Assembly: GCA_963794745.1 (NCBI GenBank)
Contig: CAWCEZ010000007.1
Span: 470,027 to 534,026, forward strand
Length of the DNA stretch: 64,000 bases
Source: Fen-671 sp963794745
GTDB lineage: Bacteria > Actinomycetota > Acidimicrobiia > Acidimicrobiales > Palsa-688
Direction of reading: 5' to 3'
Below, piece by piece: positions 1 through 7,522 of the stretch (the stretch's first letter is position 1; every line of letters starts with the position of its first letter). Made by a program: the position numbers and the translations under genes. The notes under the pieces are model-generated. The model was not told the origin of the DNA. It did not search any database and saw nothing but the letters and a program-made list of their open reading frames with translations.

Positions 1-348
1 TGAGCCTGGGCGCGTTGACGCTTTCGCAGCGGTCGGTAGGCCACCCGTTCCAGGGCGAAAGCCGTAGCCCCGCCCGCGCAAGCGCCGGCGACGATCCCGA
101 TAATGATGAACCCGATCGCCCAGAACCCCGCCATGGACCGAGGTGCCGAGGACGGCGCGCATGGCGAACAGCCCGCCGAAGCCGCCCGCCATCATAACTT
201 CGGAATGGGCGAAGTTGATGAGCCGGAGCACACCGTAGACGAGGGTGTACCCGAGGGCTATCAGCGCGTAAAGGAACCCGTTGGCGAGGCCGCCAACGAT
301 GAGCGAGACCCAGATGTTGTTGTTCTCAAGGAACGCTGGGCAGCTCAT
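1..348 (-). CDS. livH: Branched-chain amino-acid-type ABC permease LivH, partial, frameshifted
   Basis: Inner-membrane permease of a HAAT-family importer, read right to left and cut by the window edge. From an ATG at 348 the frame gives a typical LivH N-terminus: a helix containing GGLANGFLYALIALG, then LVYGVLRLINFAHSEV, where the INFAH(G/S)E block is a LivH hallmark. Near position 135 the frame breaks. The family sequence resumes in another frame as MAGFWAIGFIIIG and then ERVAYRPLRKR, also a LivH signature. The upstream gene on the same strand is the matching substrate-binding protein (497-1717), so the two form an operon whose remaining members lie left of the window. The break is probably a sequencing indel. 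Confidence 0.85.
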   Translation of the reverse strand, partial: MSCPAFLENNNIWVSLIVGGLANGFLYALIALGYTLVYGVLRLINFAHSEVMMAGGFGGLFAMRAVLGTSVHGGVLGDRVHHYRDRRRRLRGRGYGFRPGTGGLPTAAKASTRPGS

Positions 349-433
349 GCGCTCAGACCACTCCCTTCAACCTTGGCAGCAGGTTAGCCAGTCGTGGGCC
401 GAGGATCTAATTTGCGCGCCAGACATGAAAAGC

Positions 434-460
434 GGGCACCCCGCCGATGGCGGGGTGCCC
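434..460 (-). terminator. Perfect 12-bp GC hairpin between binding protein and permease
   Basis: Arms 434-445 (GGGCACCCCGCC) and 449-460 (GGCGGGGTGCCC) pair perfectly around a 3-nt loop. On the transcribed minus strand the stem lies 37 nt after the binding-protein stop and about 85 nt before livH. It is followed by only a short T-containing run, not a strong U-tract. An intercistronic attenuator or mRNA-stability stem that keeps binding protein in excess over permease is the likely role. This is inferred from position, and a similar stem sits at 31637-31665. Confidence 0.6.
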
Positions 461-496
461 GTGACCTTTGTCCTTTACAAAAGGGCCTAGCTATGC

Positions 497-1717
497 CTAG
501 GTGAGGCCCAGCTGGACTAGTTGGCCGTTTTGCACCTGGTTGACGTAAATATAGTCGCCTGCGATGTTCCCATCGGGCTCGAAGGAGACCGTCTTGGTAA
601 GGCCGTGGTAGACGATCTTGTGAAGGCCGTTCACGACATTGATACGAGTAATTGACTTTATGCCAGCGTGAGACTTCGCAAGGATCTGCAACTCGGCAAT
701 GATCGTGTTGGCCGCGTCGAATGCCTCACCCGAATAGGTGCTTACGGCGAACTTGGCGAGTGCCTGGAAACCGGTAGCGAACGCGTTGTCTGCCTTTGTC
801 TTGCCGATGACGGCACAGGGACAGGTCACGTAGACACCCTCGGCGGCGGTTGGCGGGTTGGTCCCGGTTATGAGCGCGGAGCTGTCGCTGCCGTCGCCGC
901 TAAGGACCTTGCCGGAGTAGCCGGCGCTGTGGAGCGCTCCGAGCAGCAGGCCGAGGTCGCAGTAGTAGCCGCCGTAGAACAGCATCTGCGGGGCCGCGCT
1001 CACCACGGTGGCGGCGTCGTCAGGGTACTGCGTAGGGCTGGCCGTGCCGTCGCTGCACTGCGAGGTGCCAGGGAACGAGCCGGTAGTCACCGTCGCACCG
1101 TCCTTTGTCGCTTCGGCTGCAAAGGTGGTGGCGATGCCTTCCCCGTAGGTGCTGGCGTCGTTGGCGACGTAAATCTTGGTGAGCTTGAGCACCTTGACGA
1201 CATAGTCGGCGTCAGCCGGTCCCTGGACGTTGTCGTTGGCGACGTCCCGGAAGAAGTTGCGCCATCCGGAGGTCGCGAGAGCCGGGTTCGTTGCCGAGGG
1301 GCTCACGGTCGCGAGGTTGTGGGCGCTGTAAGTCGGTTCAGCCGCCTTGGTCGCGCCTGAGAAAGAGGGGCCGACGACGGCGATGACGGCGGGGTTGGCA
1401 ACGAGCTCCTGCGCGTCGGTCGGCGAGATCGTGGCCTCGCCCTGGTCGTCCTTGGAGACGTACTTCAGCGTAAAGGGAAGCTTGCCGAACTGCGACTTCC
1501 CGGCGTTCGCCTGGTTGATGGCGTATTGCACCGCATATGCCTCATTGAGGCCCAGCTGAGCATTGCCACCCGAAAGCGGGCCCTCGAAGGCAAGATCGAA
1601 CGTCGGCTTTTTGGCATCTGGGTGCCTTGCACTTGCAAAAGAAACTCCGCTGAACCCGGTGAGCAGCACTGCCCCCGCAACGAGCGGCACACCGGCCTTC
1701 ATGAGCAATTTCCTCAT
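497..1717 (-). CDS. Branched-chain amino-acid-type ABC substrate-binding protein
   Basis: A 406-aa secreted solute-binding protein of the Peripla_BP_6 (LivK-like) class. Residues 1-30 form a signal peptide: a basic start, then a VPLVAGAVLLTGFSGVSF core. The mature part begins with FEGPLSGGNAQLGLN, followed by AYAVQYAINQANAG and AVVGPSFSGATKAAEP, matching the ligand-binding lobe of the family. Four cysteines in the C-terminal half (QCSDG, YYCDLG, TCPCAV) could form disulfides. The start is set by an AGGAGGAG ribosome site just upstream of ATG 1717. It is the first gene of the operon continuing into livH. The true ligand is unknown, since these proteins also bind amides, urea or aromatic acids. 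Confidence 0.9.
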   Translation of the reverse strand: MRKLLMKAGVPLVAGAVLLTGFSGVSFASARHPDAKKPTFDLAFEGPLSGGNAQLGLNEAYAVQYAINQANAGKSQFGKLPFTLKYVSKDDQGEATISPTDAQELVANPAVIAVVGPSFSGATKAAEPTYSAHNLATVSPSATNPALATSGWRNFFRDVANDNVQGPADADYVVKVLKLTKIYVANDASTYGEGIATTFAAEATKDGATVTTGSFPGTSQCSDGTASPTQYPDDAATVVSAAPQMLFYGGYYCDLGLLLGALHSAGYSGKVLSGDGSDSSALITGTNPPTAAEGVYVTCPCAVIGKTKADNAFATGFQALAKFAVSTYSGEAFDAANTIIAELQILAKSHAGIKSITRINVVNGLHKIVYHGLTKTVSFEPDGNIAGDYIYVNQVQNGQLVQLGLT

Positions 1718-1982
1718 GGGCTCTCCTCCTGTTGAATATTCACTAGGGGCACACGTTTGCCCCCAGTTTCGTAACGTTGGAGAGACCTTAGTGACTCGGC
1801 GGCCGACTAGCCAATCAGACGGGGCCCTTAATTGTCAAGGAGCCCAGCTGGGCGGCCCCAAGCCGTCCCTTGGGCCCCCTGTCGATGGCATGGCCCGAGG
1901 CCCAATCCGCCTTGTCGATAGCAGCGCCGACCACCTAGGGTTATGCGAGGCCGACCTGCCCCCTTCAAGGAGGACCAGACCT
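1718..1982. promoter_or_regulatory. Divergent intergenic region with an 18-bp imperfect palindrome
   Basis: 265 bases separate the divergent liv-type operon and the osmoprotectant binding-protein gene, so both promoters must lie here. Positions 1746-1763 (GGGGCACACGTTTGCCCC) form an 18-bp inverted repeat with six-base GGGGCA/TGCCCC arms, 29-46 nt upstream of the liv-type start. It could be an operator or a 5'-UTR hairpin. An AAGGAGGA ribosome site precedes the ATG at 1983. I see no confident -35/-10 pair. Confidence 0.4.
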
Positions 1983-2903
1983 ATGCCCCGTCCACGAACC
2001 CTTTTCACTGCCGCTGCCCTCGCCCTCGCCGGGGCAGTCTGCAGTACGACCGCTGTTTCAGCTTCCGCCCTAAAGCCGTCAGCCACGGCGAGCTCGACGC
2101 CGACAATAGTGATCGGCTCGGAGAACTTCACCGAGGAGATAATCCTCGGTGACCTCTACTCCGACGTGCTCCAGCACGCGGGCTACAAGACCAACCTGCG
2201 CTCCAATCTGGGAGGGCGCCCTATCGTCGAGAAAGCCCTGGCCGCCAAGGCGCTCGACCTCTTCCCTGACTACGCCGGCAGCTTGCTGGTCTTCCTCAAG
2301 CCAAACGACCAGGTCCAGGCCGGCTCCATTACGACCGACCTCCCCGCCCTCCGGGCCGCATTGGCCCCTGTCGGGGCGACTGCGCTCAACCCCGCCCCTG
2401 CACTTGACGCCAACGTCTTCGTCGTCACCAAGGCGACTGCGGCCAAGTACCACCTGACCAAGCTCTCGCAGTTGACCGCGATAGCGCCGCAGCTGTCCTT
2501 CGCAGCACCCCCTGAGTGCTCGAGCTACTACTACTGCCTCCCGGGGTTGGAAAAGGTGTACGACATCCACTTCAAGAGCGTCATTTCGGCGGACGAAGCC
2601 GGCCCGGAGACGATTGCCGACCTGAACAACGGCAAGGCCGAAGTGGCAGAGCTGTTCTCGACCGACGCGGCTATTGCGCAAAACGGTTACGTCCAGCTGG
2701 CCGACAACAAGAACCTCGAGCCCGCCGACCACATCATCCCCATCATCCGCAAGTCCTTCGCCACCATGGGGGTGGAAGCAGCGCTCAACGGGCTGTCCGC
2801 CAAGTTGACCACGGCGCGACTGCTCGCCCTCGACAACCAAGCGAGTTCCAACCACGACCCGGCCGCGGACGCAGCCAAGTGGCTGAAGAGCGTGGGCCTC
2901 TAG
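1983..2903 (+). CDS. Osmoprotectant (glycine betaine/choline-type) ABC substrate-binding protein
   Basis: A 306-aa secreted binding protein of the OpuAC/ProX superfamily. After a signal peptide (about residues 1-28) comes IVIGSENFTEEIILGDLYSD, the classic OpuC/OsmF-type opening. It is followed by LGGRPIVEKALAAKALDLFPDYAGS, the ligand-lobe motif in this family. Near the C-terminus, PIIRKSFATMG and LTTARLLALDNQ are also family-like. ATG 1983 is chosen for its AAGGAGGA ribosome site and because the signal peptide starts there. It converges on the permease genes with only 7 nt between stops, although it should function with them. Betaine, choline or carnitine are likely ligands by family, but the ligand is not proven. 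Confidence 0.88.
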   Translation: MPRPRTLFTAAALALAGAVCSTTAVSASALKPSATASSTPTIVIGSENFTEEIILGDLYSDVLQHAGYKTNLRSNLGGRPIVEKALAAKALDLFPDYAGSLLVFLKPNDQVQAGSITTDLPALRAALAPVGATALNPAPALDANVFVVTKATAAKYHLTKLSQLTAIAPQLSFAAPPECSSYYYCLPGLEKVYDIHFKSVISADEAGPETIADLNNGKAEVAELFSTDAAIAQNGYVQLADNKNLEPADHIIPIIRKSFATMGVEAALNGLSAKLTTARLLALDNQASSNHDPAADAAKWLKSVGL

Positions 2904-2910
2904 TCCTGCG

Positions 2911-3684
2911 TTAGGCAGGTTTCGAGGTACTGCCCTGGGCACGGACAACGGGGATCCTGCCCAGGGCCCGGTACCGAAGAGCTGGGATGTCTTTATGTTT
3001 CCCGGCGCCACGCAGGCCAACAGGCGTAAGAGCGCGCCCGGCCGCCGCCATCAATGAGTCGACGCCCAGGGCGACAACTGCGACTAGGAACGCACCACTG
3101 AACGTCTCCACGTTGCTGTTGATTGCCAATCCGGTGAAGATGTAGGTGCCGAGATCCGGGTACCCGACGTAAGCGGCCAGTGTTGCGGTGGCCACTACTT
3201 CGACTGCCGCTGTCCGTGCCCCGGCGAGGATCAGAGGCCGGGCCAGCGGCAGCTCGACACGCCACAACATCTGACCAGGTTTCATGCCCATCGCCAGCGC
3301 GGCTGACCGTATTTCCTGCGGGACTTCGCGAACCCCGATATAGGTATTGGTAAGTATTGGGGGTACCGCCAGGGCGAACATCGCAAGAGACGCTGCCACC
3401 AGACCGCTTTGCTGGAGCCTGGCGATCGCTGGTTGGATCGCCAGGAGGATTATCAGGGCAAAAGACGGAATTGCGCGTGCTGCGTTCGCCGCATTGAGCA
3501 CCGCGAAGCTGCCTCGCCCGGTGTGCCCTAGCAGGCACCCGAGGCCCACCCCGGCGGCAGTGGCACAAACCACTGCTATTACAGAAAGCTTGACCTGGCT
3601 CAGCAACAGAGCCGGGATCCCGTTGGAGCCGCTCCAGTGCGAGCTGCTGGTCAGGAACGTCGCCGCCTGAGAGAGGAAGTTCAC
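2911..3684 (-). CDS. Osmoprotectant ABC transporter permease (OpuCB/ProW-like), second of pair
   Basis: Integral membrane permease of about 257 aa with hydrophobic helices such as LLLSQVKLSVIAVVCATAAGVGLG. The EAA-type cytoplasmic loop (AALAMGMKPGQMLWRVELPLARP) contacts the ATPase. GTG 3684 overlaps the stop of the upstream permease as GTGA, the usual translational-coupling arrangement. An in-frame GTG at 3714 would add ten residues and cannot be excluded. Both permeases are on the minus strand, opposite to their binding protein and ATPase. The last about 30 residues are polar and not family-typical. Confidence 0.85.
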   Translation of the reverse strand: MNFLSQAATFLTSSSHWSGSNGIPALLLSQVKLSVIAVVCATAAGVGLGCLLGHTGRGSFAVLNAANAARAIPSFALIILLAIQPAIARLQQSGLVAASLAMFALAVPPILTNTYIGVREVPQEIRSAALAMGMKPGQMLWRVELPLARPLILAGARTAAVEVVATATLAAYVGYPDLGTYIFTGLAINSNVETFSGAFLVAVVALGVDSLMAAAGRALTPVGLRGAGKHKDIPALRYRALGRIPVVRAQGSTSKPA

Positions 3685-4376
3685 CTGGACACCGCGTTGC
3701 GGGAGCGGGCCCACGGCAGGCTCAACAGTTCGATGCCGACGATAAGGGCGTCGGCAATTCCAGCGAGCACCACCGACAGCGCCAAACCGACGACTATCTC
3801 GGTATTGAAGTCTGTTTGGAAACCCTGGATTATTAGCTGCCCCAAGCCGCCCTGCCCGATAAAAGCCGTCACGTTGACAAGGCCGACGACGGTAACGGTG
3901 GCGACCCGCACTCCTGCCAAGATCGACGGCAGCGCGAGAGGCAATTGGACCTTGCGAAGAGCCTCGAGCGGCTTATACCCCATTCCCAGGGCGGCGTCGA
4001 GGACCTCAGCCGGGACCGAATCAAGGCCAGCAATGATGTTGCGGATCAGGATCAGCAGTGTGTAGCTGACGAGCGCCACCTCGGCGGTGGTGATCGAGAA
4101 AAAGCCCGTGATGGGTGCCACCAGGAGCAAGAGAGCAACGGAAGGCACAACGTAGAGGGCTCCGGTAATGGCGACCAGAGGTCGTCGGAGCGGGCGGGCC
4201 CACCAAGCAAGTACCCCCAGCGGCAGCGAAATTGCCAGGCCGATCACGACCGCGATGGCAGTGAGCTGGACATGCTGCCAGAGCAGGGACCAGATCATGC
4301 TTTGGTTGGACGAAACCCAGCTCCACTGGACGAGCGGGCCGGCAGAACCCACGAGCGCCATAGCTGAACGAGACAC
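3681..4376 (-). CDS. Osmoprotectant ABC transporter permease (OpuCB/ProW-like), first of pair
   Basis: A 231-aa permease with five to six hydrophobic segments. One is a LYVVPSVALLLLVAPITG stretch typical of this family. The EAA loop reads AALGMGYKPLEALRKVQLPLALP, and then TAFIGQGGLGQLI, which is strongly conserved in ProW/OpuC permeases. The start is taken as GTG 4376, with an ATG at 4361 as alternative. Neither has a strong ribosome site. It is transcribed divergently from the ATPase gene (4455), and the downstream permease overlaps it by 4 nt. Confidence 0.87.
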   Translation of the reverse strand: MSRSAMALVGSAGPLVQWSWVSSNQSMIWSLLWQHVQLTAIAVVIGLAISLPLGVLAWWARPLRRPLVAITGALYVVPSVALLLLVAPITGFFSITTAEVALVSYTLLILIRNIIAGLDSVPAEVLDAALGMGYKPLEALRKVQLPLALPSILAGVRVATVTVVGLVNVTAFIGQGGLGQLIIQGFQTDFNTEIVVGLALSVVLAGIADALIVGIELLSLPWARSRNAVSR

Positions 4377-4426
4377 TACCGGCCCCGCGCCGGTTTGGTT
4401 TCCTCGGGCGTTGGTAACTCCTCGTG

Positions 4427-4443
4427 GGTAGCCTAAGGCTACC
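4427..4443. promoter_or_regulatory. 17-bp palindrome between divergent osmoprotectant genes
   Basis: GGTAGCC-TAA-GGCTACC has perfect 7-bp arms. It lies in the 78-nt gap between the divergent permease and ATPase genes, ending just before the AGGAGG ribosome site of the ATPase. Its position and symmetry suggest an operator controlling both directions. It could also act as a small hairpin in the ATPase leader. Confidence 0.45.
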
Positions 4444-4454
4444 TAGGAGGAACT

Positions 4455-5591
4455 TTGATCCGCTTCGAGGCAGTCTCCAAACACTACGGCAACGGCGTTT
4501 ACGCCGTACACGACCTCAACCTGGAGGTGGCTACGGGAGAGCTGTGCGTCCTGGTCGGGCCCTCGGGGGGTGGCAAAACGACGGTCCTGCGGATGGTGAA
4601 CCGCCTCGTTGAGCCGTCGAGCGGCCGGATCGTCATCGACGGGCAAGACATCGCTACGGTCGACCCGGTCGAACTGCGGAGGCGGACCGGCTATGTGATC
4701 CAGCAGTCCGGCCTTTTCCCCCACTTGAAGGTCGCCGACAATGTGGCTTCTGTCCCGAACCTGCTCGGCTGGGACCGTGCCCGCGTCCAGTCACGGGTCA
4801 ACGAAATGCTCGACCTGGTTGGGCTCGACCCGGCAACCTATGCGGGTCGCTACCCGCACGAGCTCTCAGGGGGCCAGGCACAGCGTGTCGGAGTAGCCCG
4901 TGCCCTCGCCGGGGACCCTCCCGTGCTACTGATGGACGAGCCTTTCGGGGCCGTCGACCCCATCCAGCGGGACCGTCTCCAGCAGGAGTTCCTGCGGCTG
5001 CACGACCAGCTCCACAAGACTGTGATCATGGTGACCCATGACGTCGACGAGGCCGTGCGGATGGGTGACAGGATCGCAGTCCTCAGCCAAGGTGGCGTCC
5101 TCGAGCAGTACGAGGCTCCGCCCGAGCTGCTCGCCCACCCTGCCACCGCGTTCGTGTCGGATTTCATCGGGGCGGACCGAGGCCTGCGCCGGCTGGCGGT
5201 TACGCCGATCGAGGTCGACGACCTGTACTGCCCACCAATGGTCACGCGCCAAACGACCGTCGCAGAGGCACGGGCCGCCGTGGCCGGGCAGGGCACCAAC
5301 TGGGCAGTCGTCGTCGATGATGCCGGCGGCCTCCTTGGCTGGGTCGAGCCGGGGCGGATGGACGAGACGGGGGCGCCCGGGCACTCCGGGACCGTTGCGG
5401 CCTACATGCGGCCGCTCGACGCACACGTGCCGATCGACGCCTCGCTCAAGACTGCCTTTTCCGAAATGCTCCAACACGACGCGGGATGGGTTGCCGTCCT
5501 CGACAAGGAACGCTTCCTGGGCGTTTTGACGCCGGACGCGCTCCATGCTGCACTGCGGCGTTCAGTCGGGGGCGACCCCGTCCCCGTCTAG
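4455..5591 (+). CDS. Osmoprotectant ABC transporter ATP-binding protein with CBS domains (OpuCA/ProV-like)
   Basis: A 378-aa cytoplasmic ATPase energising betaine-type import. Walker A is GPSGGGKTT (about residues 35-43), the Q-loop region is YVIQQSGLFPH, the signature motif is LSGGQAQR, Walker B is VLLMDEPFGAVD, and the switch is VTHD. The C-terminal third (about 255-375) resembles paired CBS regulatory domains, which sense ionic strength in OpuA-type systems. The start is TTG 4455 with an ideal AGGAGG ribosome site 6 nt upstream. An aldehyde dehydrogenase follows after 37 nt and may be co-transcribed. Confidence 0.92.
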   Translation: MIRFEAVSKHYGNGVYAVHDLNLEVATGELCVLVGPSGGGKTTVLRMVNRLVEPSSGRIVIDGQDIATVDPVELRRRTGYVIQQSGLFPHLKVADNVASVPNLLGWDRARVQSRVNEMLDLVGLDPATYAGRYPHELSGGQAQRVGVARALAGDPPVLLMDEPFGAVDPIQRDRLQQEFLRLHDQLHKTVIMVTHDVDEAVRMGDRIAVLSQGGVLEQYEAPPELLAHPATAFVSDFIGADRGLRRLAVTPIEVDDLYCPPMVTRQTTVAEARAAVAGQGTNWAVVVDDAGGLLGWVEPGRMDETGAPGHSGTVAAYMRPLDAHVPIDASLKTAFSEMLQHDAGWVAVLDKERFLGVLTPDALHAALRRSVGGDPVPV

Positions 5592-5628
5592 CTCATTCCC
5601 TGTTCAGCCCAAGGAGGCGACACCTCAG

Positions 5629-7006
5629 ATGGCGATGGCAACCACCAACCCGGCGACGGGGGAAACCCTCGAGCGCTTCGACGAGATCTCCGATGAGGAG
5701 CTCGAGGCGTTCCTTGTACGCGCCGTGGAGGCCTCGCAGGAGCAACGCCTGACGACGTTCGGGCAGCGCTCGGGTTGGATGCGCCAAGCGGCTGACCTCT
5801 TGGACGCGGAGAACGAGACGGTCGCCCGGATCATGACGACCGAGATGGGCAAGACGATCAAGTCAGCGCGCGGTGAGGTCACCAAGTGTGCCCGTGGTTG
5901 TCGTTATTACGCCGACAACGCCGCCACGCTGCTGGCCGATGAGCCGGCCGACGCTGCCGCGGTAGGCGCTCGGACCGCCTACGCCCGGTACGAACCCCTC
6001 GGCGTAGTGCTCGCAGTTATGCCCTGGAACTTCCCGCTCTGGCAGGTGGTCCGCTTTGCCGCCCCCGCTCTAATGGCGGGCAACGTGGGGCTCCTCAAAC
6101 ACGCGTCCAATGTCCCCCAGACGGCGCTGTACCTAGGCGAGCTGTTCACACGAGCCGGCTTCCCGCGCGGCAGCTTCCAGGCGTTGCTGATGGGGTCGGC
6201 TCGGGTCGAACGGGTCATCCGCGACCCGCGTGTCGCAGCGGTGACCCTGACCGGGTCCGGCCGCCGGCGCCGCGGTGGGTGCCGTCGCGGGCGAGATGAT
6301 CAAGCCGAGCGTCCTGGAGCTTGGCGGGAGCGATGCCTTCGTGGTGATGCCGAGCGCCGACCTCGAAAAAGCAGCAGCCGTGGCGACCACGGCGCGCTGC
6401 CAGAACAACGGGCAGTCCTGTATTGCTGCCAAGCGCTTCATCGTCCATGAGGCTGTCGCCGACGAGTTCGAGAGGCGCTTCGTCGAGCACATGTCCGCCC
6501 TCACGATCGGCGACCCGCTGGAAGATTCGACCGATGTCGGCCCCCTGGCCACCAGTTCGGGGAGGGACGACGTAGAAGAACTCGTTGCCGATGCCGTGAG
6601 CAAGGGCGCCAAAGTCCTCTGCGGGGGCGAGCGGTTGACGGGCCCGGGCTGGTACTACCCCCCGACGGTGGTCAGCCAGCTGACCCCAGAAATGCGCATG
6701 TACCGTGAGGAGGTCTTCGGGCCGGTGGCCGCGCTGTTCCGTGTCGGCAATGCCGAAGAAGCCATAGAGCTCGCCAACGGTACCGAGTTTGGCCTCGGCG
6801 CCAACGCGTGGACGAACGACGAGGGCGAGCGCGACCTTTTTGTCCGAGACCTCGCCGCTGGAGCCGTCTTCATCAACGGGATGGTCACTTCTTATCCCGA
6901 GCTCCCCTTCGGAGGTATCAAGACTTCAGGCTACGGTCGCGAGCTCTCAGCACAGGGTATCCGTGCGTTTTGCAACCTGAAAACCGTTTGGGTAGGGCGC
7001 GACTAG
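5629..7006 (+). CDS. NAD(P)-dependent aldehyde dehydrogenase (succinate-semialdehyde dehydrogenase-like), frameshifted
   Basis: About 459 aa of the short SSADH/YneI branch of the aldehyde dehydrogenase superfamily. The cofactor region (VMPWNFPLWQVVRFAAPALMAGN), the general-base motif (LELGGSDAFVV) and the nucleophile motif (GQSCIAAKRF) are all present. So is the C-terminal PFGGIKTSGYGREL. The frame breaks near 6258-6265, in a GGTCCGGCCGCC stretch between LTGSG and AAGAAVGAVAG. Both halves are otherwise perfect, so a sequencing indel is likely. The start is ATG 5629 after AAGGAGG. Its position behind a betaine-type importer fits an aldehyde step in osmolyte metabolism, but the family motifs look more like semialdehyde dehydrogenases. 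Confidence 0.85.
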
Positions 7007-7038
7007 GCCCGCCCGACTAGGCCCGCTCGACTAGGTCG
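6997..7038. repeat. Three tandem 14-bp units carrying both convergent stop codons
   Basis: Units 6997-7010, 7011-7024 and 7025-7038 share the core CGACTAGG. Each contains the CTAG palindrome, which reads TAG on both strands. The aldehyde dehydrogenase stops in unit 1 and the convergent secreted protein stops in unit 3. Confidence 0.7.
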
Positions 7039-7522
7039 AGGCGCTAAGTGGCGGCAGCCCGAGGTCGTGGCGCACCTTGTTCGTGGCGGCAGTGGTGCTT
7101 AGGTCCTCGCTGAGGAACGGCCCCTCCCACGATGAAGTGTCGGCAATGTTGTCATGGGAGAGCGCCCGCAGGTCGCCGAGGAGGCCATTGAACGCCGACA
7201 CGAGCGCATGGATATCGTCCCGAGCGCCGCTGGGCCAGCTCTGGCTGTCCAGTTTGTCCTGGAACACTACGAGCGCAGAGATCAACGGACGTGCCGCCGA
7301 TTCTGCCTCGGGGCCTGTCACCTTGGGATTGCTCATCCAGGAGATGACCGCGGACTGAAATGCGGTGGAGGCGGTGCCCACCGGCGCGGAGTCCACGAGG
7401 TACTGGTGGGCGGCACCGCTTATCGCGGCCGTGCGAGCAGACGCACTCGCGGTGCCTGGGACAGCGATGACCAGTGGCGCGACAGCTACGACAACAATTG
7501 CACTAAACCGTAACGGTTTCAT
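7031..7522 (-). CDS. Small secreted protein of unknown function
   Basis: 163 aa with a clear Sec signal peptide (MKPLRFSAIVVVAVAPLVIA, cleavage probably after the ASA near residue 27). The mature domain of about 135 residues appears mainly helical (PLISALVVFQDKLDSQ, DIHALVSAFNGLLGDLRAL). It has no cysteine and no motif I recognise. Its start overlaps the end of the upstream cyclic-di-GMP gene by 20 nt on the same strand, so the two are probably co-transcribed and translationally coupled. This hints at an exported or periplasmic function under the same control. No function is assigned. Confidence 0.65.
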   Translation of the reverse strand: MKPLRFSAIVVVAVAPLVIAVPGTASASARTAAISGAAHQYLVDSAPVGTASTAFQSAVISWMSNPKVTGPEAESAARPLISALVVFQDKLDSQSWPSGARDDIHALVSAFNGLLGDLRALSHDNIADTSSWEGPFLSEDLSTTAATNKVRHDLGLPPLSAST

